Shown here piece after piece: positions 21,953 through 32,800 of a DNA stretch of 51,176 nt; positions within the stretch are counted from its first letter, which is position 1, and each line of letters starts with the position of its first letter. The stretch is from positions 1 to 51,176 of the forward strand of contig JANQBS010000272.1 in assembly GCA_033085395.1 (NCBI GenBank), read 5' to 3'. The position numbers were made by a program, and so were the translations under genes. The DNA is from Xanthoparmelia taractica. Taxonomy: Eukaryota; Ascomycota; Lecanoromycetes; Lecanorales; Parmeliaceae. A model generated the notes under the pieces. It did not search any database, had not been told where the DNA came from, and saw only the letters and a list, made by a program, of their open reading frames with translations.

Positions 21953-22493
21953 TCACGCCTTCGCAGGCGCCGTAGGATCCTCATCCAATATCCCCTCCTT
22001 CATCAGCTCCTGCGCCTTAGGTCGCTGCTGCAACTTCTGCTCCAAACTATCCGCTCGCATATGTTTCTCCAATTCCCTCTGCTGTCCCTGTATAGAAGGC
22101 GCGGCATTGGAGTCGGGAAGGATATTCCCTAATGAACCCCAAGATATCAGTCATCTGAGACCCTTAACATCAGGTACATGGGTCATGAATGAGAAACTCA
22201 TACGCTCAATCAACTCCTCCCTCTCCGGCCGCTTCTCCAACCCCTTCCTCAGGCTATCGCTCGCTTGCTGGCGCTCCAGTTCCAATTGCGCGGACTGTAT
22301 CGCTCTGTTCTCCCTCGTTAGCTCACTTGGATTTAGATGAATACAGGATTTATGATAGGAAGCGTTACGGTGCGGCGTTTGTGTCACGCAGGATGTTGCG
22401 GTTTTTGAGATCCTGGGCGTCGGGACGCATCTGCAGGTGCTTTTCGAGGGATTCTTGACGCTCGACGGGGGAGAGGGGCGTCTCGTCTGCCAT
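21953..22493 (-). CDS. RPEL-repeat protein (putative G-actin binding)
   Basis: Exons 22493-22369, 22304-22204 and 22128-21953 give 133 aa, almost entirely three RPEL motifs: RPDAQDLKNRNIL, RPEREELIERNIL and RPKAQELMKEGIL. RPEL motifs bind monomeric actin in animal MRTF and Phactr proteins. Here the protein contains little else, so it could be a small actin-monomer binder; that function is inference. Splicing joins NAAP to AIQSAQLELERQ and ELIER to NILPDSNAAPSIQ, both matching the repeat spacing. No signal peptide or membrane segment. The third motif has a Gly for Asn (EGIL). Confidence 0.85.
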
Positions 22494-22908
22494 GGCTTTG
22501 ATGTGTGTGTGTGATTGGTATTGTGGACTCGAGATGGGGGGCTGGATCTGTTTAGCAGGGGGGAGGAGAGAAGCTGTGATGATTTCAAGTCGGTGGGGCA
22601 ACGATCTTGGCGTTTGCGGGGAACTAGCGGCGGCACCGGCGGATTTCAGTTCCCCTTCAGGTAGGCTTCATTCACTGATCTATATCTCGATTCCATGTTT
22701 TCCGCTCGGTAACATATCGCCAGCAAGACAGCTTTTGGCTCAGCACGTCCAAGTCGCATTGATGGTGTCATTTAGCTAAGGGGAACCATTTCCCTACGTC
22801 TTGCATTGTTCCCATTCCACTTCTGCCATCACCATCACCATCCCCAGGACGCTACATCCCCTTCGCTGCAGTAAATCTTTTGGCCGAAGAGATCAGAACA
22901 TTCTCTCG
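22494..22908. other. Intergenic, no supported gene
   Basis: Upstream of the RPEL gene and downstream of the secreted-protein gene. Small overlapping ORFs only; none coherent. Confidence 0.5.
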
Positions 22909-23558
22909 TCATGCTGTTTCCCTTGTAGTCTCTATCAGAGACAGCGCAAGATGTCCTCGATAGTGTGCCGCATCCTGCTTGCCTAAAAATACTCCCATAT
23001 CCATTTCACAAGGGCCACCATAGAGCATCGGGATTTCCCATATCCCTCTCAGCAGCGTTGCAGTTGTTCCATATGTCAGTTCCAGTGCGCCAGGAAGATG
23101 GCTTTTCACCGAAATAGCCAAATTGTGCCACCGAAAATGCATACCCTCCTCGGGTAGAGGGCCGTCGCCACGGTTTTGGATCGTTTGGTGGACAAGGCCT
23201 TCGAGTCCACGAACGACCAAATAGTTCAGGGAGTGGAGGCTGAGAAATTCGTGGCGGCTGGGGTTGATTTGGAGGATTATGAGGGGATCGCTGTCTGGGA
23301 TAATGTAGCTGGAGGGGAGCAAGCAGTTGGAGGTGTTGTGGAATCTAGTTCATGTTGGTTCCTTATTGATCGCGACACTTCAAATTCTCTGAATTCACAG
23401 ACTCACTTGGTAGCTGCTACGGACGGCGGCAGTGTAATATTATCGCTGAGCTCCAAGGATGGTGTGGCTGCTACAGCGGCTTGTGGCGAAGGTATGGTAC
23501 TAACGTGGAGAGGTAGCATTCCAGCCAACACGAGGAAGTGATAGAGGATTAAAGGCAT
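22909..23558 (-). CDS. Small secreted protein of unknown function
   Basis: Two predicted exons (23558-23407 and 23344-22909) give 195 aa; the join is GT..AG with a 62-bp intron and keeps frame. The N-terminus MPLILYHFLVLAGMLPLHV is a credible signal peptide. Two N-glycosylation sequons lie in DNIT and HNTS. The mature part has a region reading HFRWHNLAISVKSHLPGALEL and only two cysteines (NCLL, GPCEM), which could pair. I recognise no domain. A longer in-frame start exists at 23735, but the ATG at 23558 puts the hydrophobic segment at the start. Secretion is likely; an effector-like role is only a possibility. Confidence 0.6.
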
Positions 23559-24061
23559 AGCGGTTTCGGAAATTGTCGTCCGACTGAAAGGTAAGACAGC
23601 TTTCAAGCTATAACATGATTTAAGAATTTGCTCATCAAGTCTAAACGGACCAGAAGATGCGATCCACCGAAGTCTGCGCGCATAAAGACTGGGATGCTTG
23701 GGAGGACACTCAACGCATGTACTATGAGGCGGCAATGGGGCGATACCCCACCGTTGTGAATCAACAGCGAACTTATGGCTCCGTAGGGCTCCGTACGAAG
23801 AAAGGAAATGAAAAACGCTGAGTCTTGCGCTTTACCTCGGCATTTGCGCCTTGGAAATCATCCGAACGGGAGACACATTGCCAGAAAGAATGCCGTTCTT
23901 GGGTGCGTTATAGATCGTATTGGTCCTGCAAATGCTGCATTCAAATGTTAGAGTTTCCCATTTCAATACGTCTTGATTCCCACTTTCTGCCCAGGTTCCC
24001 CAAGTATGTCAGACTGCGTAATTGCTTTGATCCCTATTTAGCGAACCCCATTGGTCTAAGA

Positions 24062-24833
24062 ATCTGCATTGACCGAATGAGTCCCAATACCCACAATAGC
24101 TCGAGCATCTCGAGGTGATAATTGTCTTTTAGGCACTGCAAGACCGTGCTCGCGCAGCATCTGACCATCGATCTTGCATTCGACAACGTTATATAGCCTA
24201 GGGGCTCGTGTAGTCTTCTTAGGAACCTGTAACTTCTCAAGAGTCCATCAAGCCCGGAGCCATAAGATCATAGTCCTTAACTTTGACTTGATCCAATACG
24301 CAGAAAGTGAATTTGGCCCTAGTGAATTTTTGTTATCATTGTAATTGTACAAAGACAACCAAACCACTCGTCAGACTTTCCTTAGTGAGGGAGCCCAAAT
24401 AGCCCTGGCCACCGTGGGGTTGTGTAATCTACTAATGGTCTTTGCGAGTCAAAAGCCAACGTAGCAGCCTTGATATAGGCCGATGCACACGAAGCGTTCT
24501 TAGAGCTTTCCATTTGTGCACATGACTCCTTTAGTCGCTCGCGAACGGAGATTCCCACTGGTTGTAGGGCACGGAGGTAGCGATACGAGCCTAAGCTGCA
24601 AGACATGCGAATGACGATTTCTGAAGGAATTGAGTATTTGAACTGGACGAGGGAAGGTTCGAAGTTTACTTGATTTTTGAATTCACATTTAGCGCGTGTC
24701 TCGGACTTTGTGCTTAGCGTCGGATTTAAAACCGTGTATGTCAACCTCGAGTACTCTTTCAACTCTGGTAATACTCTCATCTTCTGCTGTTGACAGCTCA
24801 TACACGCGCTTATATGACAAAAGTCTCGGAACT
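24062..24833 (-). pseudogene. Unresolved, probably decayed, protein-coding region
   Basis: Several minus-strand stretches read like protein but in different frames. 24833-24692 gives KRVYELSTAEDESITRVERV. 24700-24382 gives LVDYTTPRWPGLFGLP near its end. About 24325-24241 gives TRAKFTFCVLDQVKVKDYDL. About 24240-24062 gives PRLYNVVECKIDGQMLREHG and ends at a TAG stop at 24062. Some joins have possible splice sites (AG before GGCC at about 24318; GTCAAAG to TTACAG), others do not. I recognise no family. It could be a multi-exon gene I failed to assemble or a broken gene upstream of Nbs1. Confidence 0.35.
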
Positions 24834-24900
24834 CAGTGTCGAGTGAGGCTCATGGAGAGGTCAGAGATACATCGATACCCACTGCCATCCGAACGACGAG

Positions 24901-24906
24901 ACGCGT
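24901..24906. promoter_or_regulatory. ACGCGT, MluI cell-cycle box-like site
   Basis: ACGCGT lies 50 bp before the Nbs1 start codon. This hexamer is the core bound by MBF in yeasts at genes of DNA replication and repair. A single copy can occur by chance; the position before a repair gene makes it worth noting. Confidence 0.35.
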
Positions 24907-24955
24907 CAAGATCCATCCCGCGTAAAGTGCTTCCGCCAAAGCTTATTTGGGCACA

Positions 24956-27548
24956 ATGTGGACCTTGGAATGTGATAGCAACATTCTAGACAGTGAGTTT
25001 GAGCAATAGCAGTGCTGTGGATCTCAACCTAACAAGCCGCGCTAGACAAGAGGATATGGCTACGCCCGGGGAAGAAGTATCTATTCGGAAGAACGCTGGA
25101 CCTGTCAAGGGGAAAGAACAGTATGGCAACTCATCTGCAATCTGGTTGCATCTACCTATGATCGGCCGACGCTTACATATCGTAGAAAACTTCCAGCTCA
25201 AGGATGAAAAGTCGGTCTCTCGGCAGCACCTTACACTGACTGTTTCCCCCGTCAAGCCAGGTGATGGAGTGAGTTTCACTCATGGTCAAATCATTAGAGT
25301 TCTCCTCTAACTTCCCCAGTCGCTTGTACACACTCGGTCAGAGATTACAATCAAAGATGAAGCCACAAAGTTTGGTACGGAGGTTGACGGCATCCGTATC
25401 AAGGAAAATGAGCGGGCATTGACGGACAGTGAGCATACCTTTCGATTGGGCAAATCGAACCATATCTTTCGGTAAGTCTAGTAGTGCCCTCAAAGGCGAG
25501 CAGGCTGACAAGCAAACAGTATCAAATGGCACCCAGTCGTGTTCACCTTCTCGCTGAGCTCAAGAGAGATGAAGGCTGGCAAGGACCCCTTAACCAATTA
25601 CCGGAACAGGCTGGAGGACCTCGATATCAAAGTCATAATACCCTACGTCGTCGGTGTGACCACACATGTTGTCAGTACCAAACGAAATACTGCCAAAGGC
25701 CTACAGGCTCTGATCAATGGCAAATATATCGTGACGGAAACCTACATCGACGCTCTAGTTTACGCAACAACCCCAGAGAACCTCGACGAGCTGGAGAGCC
25801 TTTCCCCACTCGAGGAGGACTTCGACGCCAACTGGCCAAAAGCTTTGGAGCATCTCCCGACTAAGAGCAGAGAGCCCAGCGAAAGACCCTCTGAGGACTT
25901 TGAACCAAACACAGAGCGTGGTAATGTGTTCGAAGGCTATACATTTGTCTTCCTCGACGCGACTCAATTCGAGACACTACAAGCACCGATTACAAACGGT
26001 GGTGGGAAAGCGCTGTCATTTATTCCCGACCCCGGAAAGACAACGACCGAGGAAATTGTACGCTACGTAAAGAGCGTGGCTGGAGAAAAGGGTCAGGGAG
26101 AGTTCGAAGACGGAAGTGAGGGGAAGGGTGTAGTAGTCGTTAGATTTAGACTGAAGGAAAAGTTCGCGGATTGGGCAGCTCAAATGGATACGACCATTTC
26201 TCTAGCTCTCGGCCAACGTCTAATCGAACAGAGCGAGTTCATCGAGGCTATTTTACTGAATGATGCCAGTATCCTGAGAAGACCGTTGGAGGTGGACTAT
26301 GAAGAGTCGGCGCCGAGGATCGACGAAACGCTTGGACCGGCAGCAGTAGCGGAAGATGTCGTGCAAGTGGAGGCACCTGCTCAGCCAGATACTTCCAAAC
26401 CCGCCTCACGGCGAGCTCGTGCTCGGGGAAATATCACTAGCCGCTTCAAAGGATTCGGCGCTGATGATGATGACGAGCCTTCAATACCAACATCTTCTCT
26501 ACTTGCTCCTGTAGACTCACAGATGGAGAGCGCATCACGGAGTGAAAGATCACAACAATTATCCAATGGTGCAACTTTGGCCGATGCTGCCATCGATATT
26601 GACTATCACAACCAAGGGAACGGCGAGTATGAAGCCGCGATTTCCAGAAAACGACCAGCGTCAGCTCTAGAAGAGTTTGATAAAGATGAGATGATGGACA
26701 GTCTTTTACCAGCTGCCACGGCAATGAAAAAACGAAGGATTGAAGAGGCTAAATCTTCTCAGCAGAATGATGATTCGAGAGAGCCGTTATCCGGGACATC
26801 CCAGAACAAGACCAAAAAGGAAAAGACGCGGCAGCCGCCTAAAGAGATCAACATCAAAGACGCACTGCGTGAGCGACGAGAAAAGGAAGAGGCAGCCAGA
26901 CGAGATGAAGAGAGTCCTCGAGAGAGCCTTGAAGGTATGAGCATTGAAGAGATGAAGAGACTTGCAGTTGTCGAGCCTATGGACGTCCCTGATCGCTCAG
27001 AAACGCGGCGGAGAGAACATGATGGCCCCACAAATAACCGATGGGATGAGCGCTGGAATGGTAGGAAGAACTTCAAGAAGTTCCGGCGGCAAGGGGAAGG
27101 CACTCAAGCGAGGCGTGGCCAGAGTGTTATCGTACCCCTGGAAGAAGCCAAGAGGAAGGACTATGGGATCGGAGACGACTATTGGCTGGATAGCGAGAAG
27201 ACGAAGAACAAACGCAAGGAGAAGGAGCGTGCTACTCAATCTCAGTCACAGAGCCAACGGTACGCTACAGCAAAGAGCGCCGTAGTCGAAGTATCCTCGG
27301 AGCTTGCCGTCGATGGGGATCTACCCGAGTCGATTGGCGTTGGTGTGTCGAGGACTACACGGGGCCAGGAACGGACTCAGCAAATGGATGAGAGCAACGG
27401 TAGATTTCAAGCCGTCAATAGAAAGCGTCCGGCGGCTAGCCAAGCCGATGGCGGACCAGCTAAGAAGCATAAGACCTTCGCTGTGCAGGACTCGGACAGT
27501 GACAGCGAGGATGAGCTGAAGTTCAGGTTCAAGAAGAAAGGGAGATAG
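24956..27548 (+). CDS. NBS1: Nbs1, MRN double-strand-break repair complex subunit
   Basis: Five predicted exons (24956-24992, 25037-25120, 25186-25268, 25320-25471, 25520-27548) give 794 aa. The first exons spell the family start MWTLE and, after splicing, RIWLRPGKKYLFGRT and KSVSRQHLTLTV, the FHA domain that binds phospho-threonine. Two BRCT-like domains follow (FTFSLSSREMKAGK; GYTFVFLDATQ). The C-terminal third is charged and disordered, with KNFKKFRR, the Mre11-binding motif, then DYGIGDDYWL, and an end SEDELKFRFKK that resembles the acidic FxF Tel1/ATM-recruiting tail. Nbs1 holds Mre11 and Rad50 in the nucleus at DNA ends and activates the checkpoint kinase. The start at 25056 given by the longest reading frame is wrong, because it would destroy the FHA motif. 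Confidence 0.92.
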
Positions 27549-27731
27549 ACCAGGCATTTTCTGCAGTTCTTGAGCTCTTGTGCCGAGTATCTATCAATTT
27601 GCGCTCTTCAAATATCTTTTCTAACTTCGAGATATCCCTGTTGTACAATCAAATTACTGTAACATATCACAAGAATGTACGGGCCAATGATATACAGATT
27701 TCCCGGCTCTTTCCGTTCCATCTTCGCTCTT

Positions 27732-28205
27732 TCAGTCCTCCATCGCCTTCTCCTCCATCGCTTCCACCGCTCTCTCCAACTCTCTTACCCTTGACCCAAT
27801 TCGGTTCTTTATCTGCTCCCCATCAGCCGAATTGATGGCCTTTTCATAAGCCTCTTTGAATTTTGCCAATTCTTCTTGGGCGGCTGCTCTGTCGTCGGCT
27901 GCGTAAACGGACTTCTTCTCGGTTTCTTCCGAGGCTATTTCGAACTCGTCTTTTGCTGTTGCGTAGCTATAGCTATTGTCAGTGATTCAACAGTGAAGAT
28001 AGCCTAGGACAACAACTGACAGCTCTTGCAGCTCTTCCACTTGCTCGTCAGCGGAGGTCTTGGCTGCGAAAGTGCGGCGGGAATGCGGTTGGATGATAGA
28101 TGGAAGCACTTGAGGTTGGTGGCGAATGTGGATGGGCGAAAGATTGGAACAGGTAGATACAGGGATAGAACTCCGCGTACAGCGAGCTATGGCCCGGGTA
28201 ATCAT
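27732..28205 (-). CDS. Small mitochondrial coiled-coil protein of unknown function
   Basis: Exons 28205-28021 and 27966-27732 give 139 aa. The first 55 residues are rich in Arg, Ser and Thr without acidic residues and end in HSRRTFAAK, a typical presequence with cleavage site. The mature part is highly charged and helical (YATAKDEFEIASEETEKKS, then ELERAVEAMEEKAMED), probably coiled coil. I recognise no named family. It shares a 191-bp upstream region with the cytochrome b5 gene at 28397. The mitochondrial location is an inference from the presequence. Confidence 0.75.
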
Positions 28206-28396
28206 GGTAGCGAGAATAGTGTAGATAGAGTAGGAGCTCACTGCTTCTACGAATTGGGGCTTGATATTTTTCACTCCAACTACCCGGAGATACAGACTTC
28301 GGAGACCGACGCGGGTGCTGTGGTCTCAATAGCTCCGCAACATGATAATATTCTACGTTAAAGTTATAATAGACCATTGAGCGAAACAGTATTGCT

Positions 28397-29338
28397 ATGG
28401 TGTTGTTTGGACTGGGAATACTACTTTTTTCTATCTCAGTCATCGTGTACAGACACCAGTCATCACGCCTCTCACCATGTACTGGCAAACAGGAATCAGC
28501 GAAGAGCGGCGCAGGATCGCCACTGGCAGAGCTAGAAGACGACGATGAACGGCCCAAGGAGAGACCTAAAATACCTACATTTGCGCTCGACGAGGGAGAA
28601 AGCGAGAAAGACGCTGCGCCCCGCGACACTCAAAAAGACATGCAAGCTACGTCTGATTCGAAGCCGAAGCCATCAACTGCGTCTCCACCTCCAGCAATCA
28701 CCACCATGCCACCGCCCCCCCGACCAACCTCAACCGCAAAGCGAAAACCAAAAGCAACCCCCATGCCACCACCGCCAACTCCCCCATCCAGCCCCCGCGC
28801 TCCCCCAACCCTCTCAACAACCCTCCGCCCACCCCCCTCAACAGCATCCACCCTCCGCGCTCCGCCCTCCCGCTCCCTCGCCCCCCCAACCTCGTCCCTC
28901 ACAGCCTCCACCCTCCCCCCCTCCACGCGACCCTCAAAAAAGGTACTCCTTGACCCCGGCCACTCCCCCCTCGACTGGGCGCACCTGACCGCCCACCCGC
29001 CCACCCCTACGTTCCTCCGCGGCGCCGATGTACCGCCGCAGCTCATTCGCGTGCCGGCGTCGGCGCTGCAATGGCATCATGGGCGCAAGGGGAGGGATGC
29101 GTGGGGGGTTTGGCAGGGGAAGGTGTATAACTTGACGCCCTATATGAAGTTTCATCCTGGAGGGGTGGGGGAGTTGATGAAGGGGGCGGGGAAGGTGGCG
29201 GATGGGGAGAGGCTGTTTAAGGAGGTGCATCCGTGGGTTAGTTGGGAGAATATGTTGGGGGAGTGTTTGGTGGGGATCTTGGTGTCTGAGAATGAGGTGG
29301 GAGGGGGGTTAGGGAATGACTTGGAGGATATGGATTAG
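28397..29338 (+). CDS. Membrane-anchored cytochrome b5-domain protein with proline-rich linker
   Basis: A single 313-aa ORF. Residues 1-20 (MVLFGLGILLFSISVIVY) form an N-terminal signal anchor. Residues about 85-200 are extremely rich in Pro, Ser and Thr. The C-terminal 100 residues are a cytochrome b5-like heme-binding domain: WGVWQGKVYNLTPYMKFHPGG contains the first heme ligand in HPGG, and LFKEVHPWV holds the second His. Related domains sit in electron-transfer proteins such as those feeding sterol or fatty-acid oxygenases; no partner is suggested here. The opposite strand of the Pro-rich part is open too, an artefact of composition. Confidence 0.85.
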   Translation: MVLFGLGILLFSISVIVYRHQSSRLSPCTGKQESAKSGAGSPLAELEDDDERPKERPKIPTFALDEGESEKDAAPRDTQKDMQATSDSKPKPSTASPPPAITTMPPPPRPTSTAKRKPKATPMPPPPTPPSSPRAPPTLSTTLRPPPSTASTLRAPPSRSLAPPTSSLTASTLPPSTRPSKKVLLDPGHSPLDWAHLTAHPPTPTFLRGADVPPQLIRVPASALQWHHGRKGRDAWGVWQGKVYNLTPYMKFHPGGVGELMKGAGKVADGERLFKEVHPWVSWENMLGECLVGILVSENEVGGGLGNDLEDMD

Positions 29339-29823
29339 AGGGGACGGGAGGTGTATGCATTGTGGTTTAGCTTGGTGTTTGATGGGCAGGCATTATAGAC
29401 GGTTAGATTTGTCGAGAGACCCGTTAGTTGTATAGTACGTCCGTCCCTCGGACCTACCGCTCAAGCTTTTCTCACACAGAAATATCGGATCTTGTAGCTT
29501 TGCTATCGGTGATTCGTCGAAGAGTGGTAGATAGACAGCCGCTCCCTCTGCCTGCATTCCTAGCGCTGCCTCAATCGACCCTTCTTGCCGCTTCCCCTTT
29601 CACTACCAGTCTCACCAAACCATCTTACCAACCCCAGACCCTGTCCTTCCGTTCCACCGACTGGAGCAGCGTGCTGCAGCGCGCAGCTGACCCGGCTCCA
29701 AAGTCTCCAAGCGTGGCGCAGAATACCGCCATCCCTCAATCGTCCACAGCTCATAGGTAGCTGAACGCGCCACCAGATAGGGAACCTTAAGCCCACAACA
29801 CCAGACACAACAAGCCCCCAAAC
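29339..29823. other. Intergenic, no supported gene
   Basis: Between the cytochrome b5 gene and the convergent NLR2 gene. A plus-strand ORF at 29428-29760 lacks an ATG and two minus-strand ORFs overlap it; none is convincing. An alternative 3' end of NLR2 using an extra intron (29761-29827) would reach 29751, but the simple stop at 29824 fits the family end better. Confidence 0.5.
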
Positions 29824-32800
29824 CTACCTGTACCAAAACTCCACCTCTCCATCAAAATCCTCGGTACTTAAAGAAATAGTCCCTTCAGACACAGCGCGCT
29901 CTCTCGCTTCACGAACCCCAATCCACGCTTGTCTCGCAGCCGCTTTCATAGCATTGCCCATAATCTTACTTCCCTGGGCTTCATAAACAACAGATTGCCA
30001 ATGCAACGTCCGGGCAAGATGGGCTTGCGCGGAGAGACTGTCCTGTGATTGGAAGTGGTCGAGGCTTTGCTGGAGGAGGGCGCTATGTGGTGGTGCAGGT
30101 TCGTTAGTAGGGATGAGGTTGAAAGGGGCGGAGTTTGGAGTGTCTTCTTCTTACTGTGCTTCTTTGTGGTTTTTTGTTCTTAGTTGGTGCTGAGCGAGCT
30201 TGAGGTCGAGGACGGCGTTCCAATCAGCGCTTTCGGGTGGTCTTGCGGTTTCCGGCAGGATTTCCAAGTCTTTGCTGGCTAGGTTGTAGTGGTTGAGGCT
30301 TTCGTCCGGGTTTCCGAGAGCGTTGTGGATGCCGGCTATCACGAAATGAAGTCGGATGAGTCTGCAAATGACTCAGTGTTTAGTTCTCATCTGTGAAATC
30401 GTTTGTTATTGCCTGTTTGCTTACTCGAATGTAGAGTTGCATTCCCCTTGAGGGAGGCTGCTGTGCACTGCCAATGAAGCTTCTGCAATATCAAGTGCCA
30501 TGGCCGGTAGATGTTGCATTTGATAGACTAGAGCAATGTTTGCAGAAGCTAATGTGTGTAGTCTCCAAGACTTCAGGGTCAATGTCTGGAAAGTGCTGAC
30601 CAGCTCCCTGGCCTTCATGAGAAATGCTAATGCCTCAAAAATTTTGCTGGCCTCAACATGGTGGACCCCTTGGACAATCTTCCGGCTTGCTTCATCGAAT
30701 CGCGCTTCAGGAGTTTCTACTTCCAGTTGAACAGATTCGGCGCCATGCAGTCGGTCCGAGCCAGGAATGGCTTCACGAGGGGTGCCTAACTCCTTGATTT
30801 GAATCGCACCTGCATTGTTGTACGCTGCTTTTACCTCTGGCCATAAAGTTGATGGAGAGGCGTTCTGGATCGACCGGTATCGACGAAAACTGTTTGGTGC
30901 GAAGAGACGTTCCGAAAATGATTTCGCGACAATTGGCCGTGACCAATCCAAGAAGATTGAGAACGGCTGCTCAAGGACAGAACTATCGATGCAGGAGTCA
31001 ATATTCTCATCATTCGTGGACATTGTCCCAGTCGCAAGTATAGTGATGACAGCCGAACGATATATGTCTGACAGGTTTGACAGACCCTCTTGGTCGCTAG
31101 GGACAACGCACAGCGAATCGATCCAGATATATCGCATACCGAGGCTCCTAGTAAGGTTCATCGCATCAAACACGCATCTTGGGATTTCGGAAGGTTCGAT
31201 ACTTCGGGGGAGTCTGCTCATATTTGATCCTGTTAATTGCGTCTCTGAAGGCCTCCGGGAGCCCCAGCAATGGCTGAGAGCTACATAACAGCCGGTCTGG
31301 CCGGCAGTATCGACAAGGCGTGGAGATTGGGCGTTGTCTAGACCAACATCTATGAGCCTTGCCGGTAGATTCCTTGAGGAAGTTCCCGTTCGATGTAACC
31401 TCGGATCGCGCCTCTGCGATCTAGCAATCAATGCATGAGCAAGACGTATCAATTCTTGATCTTCTTCAGCATTTCCGCGGGACGCATTGTACCTATACGA
31501 GAATTAGACGCTTGGCTCTTCAGGATTCAAGAGGGGTTTACCAAGTTGAAAGTAGAAGTAATTGGAGATACGAATCGTTCGAGAGTTCCTGTTCAACCTT
31601 GCTCTGGGTTTTTCGAACATACTCCACGAAGATGCTAGAAAGTTTGTGGACATGACTATGAAGAGCATCAAATTCTGGCCAATTTCCCAATACGATATTC
31701 TTCATCTTTCTCCTGGATGGCCATCTTGCCTCAAGAAGCCGGCACGCAGACTGAAAGCCTTCCCTGAATTTAATGGGATCGAGCTTGGCTCGAAGAGATC
31801 TGGACGTCACGCGGTGTATATTAATTGTACCGGAACCCGCGCCGACAGCCAACAGGGCGTGCGCAATGAGCTCGTTTTTGGCATCGAAGTAGTCATCATC
31901 TTTCATTGGAAACGTGCTCAAGGGAACCTGTTTGTAGCGTTGAGCCCCGAGTAGGACTGCATCATCGAGACAGTATGGGTCGAGAAAGGTGATGACATTT
32001 GCCAAAGCTAATGAAGCTGACGACAATTCGGCGTATATCAGCGGGCTAGAAGGCTGGGAATGGAGCACACGAATAGCGTGCTCTTCTAGTGTTGCCATGA
32101 TTTCTTTCTTTTTGATTGAGCTGCGGCGATTTATAATCGTGCCCACTGTGCGCAGGGTGAGCGGCAGACAGCCACAACCCTTTGCAATTGTCATCAGCGT
32201 TGCAATGTCTGCTGCAGGGTTTGCTGCGTTCACTGCATCAGGTGCAAGTGAGCAAATGAATGCCGTGGCTTCTTCAACAACGAAGGGGCCAACATGAAAC
32301 AGGTGGAAGCAGTCGTCTTCATCATCGTCTAGGCCAGCCCGAAACGGTTGCCTACTCGTCACTATGATAGTGCCGCGGCTGGGGTTTGGCATGAAGTGTG
32401 GTAGAACCTGAACCTTATCCGCATCGTCGAACACAAGGAGCCACTTTGAGCTTGTTATAGATAGCCAGGCGATGAGCTTTTGCCTACTGCTCGCGTGATT
32501 ATGATCTCTACGATCTTGAGTCAGTCCAAGGCTTGCTGCAGCTTCGTGGAATGACTGAGCAAGATGAAGGTAACTGTTAGCACGAAGCCAAATAACGTAG
32601 TCAAATGTAGCCTGAGTACGATATGTCAACTCCAATGCAATGGCGCTTTTCCCAACTCCGGGTTCGCCATATAAGACGATGATAGCGCCGGAGTCCAGGC
32701 TTCCTGAACCGCCACTGGACGGCACAGATACAGGCGTAAGAATATGTTCCAATGGGATCAAGAATTCTTCGCGGCCAAAAAACATTGAGTCCCTCTTCGG

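Noticed and set aside
28048..28629. 193-codon minus-strand ORF covering the cytochrome b5 start
   Set aside because: It conflicts with the well-supported mitochondrial gene (27732-28205) and the cytochrome b5 start, and its composition is that of a shadow frame.
28630..29046. Gly-rich 138-codon minus-strand ORF
   Set aside because: Reverse complement of the proline-rich linker; an open frame is expected from composition.
29428..29760. 110-codon plus-strand ORF after the cytochrome b5 gene
   Set aside because: No ATG at its start, no domain, and it overlaps the end of NLR2.
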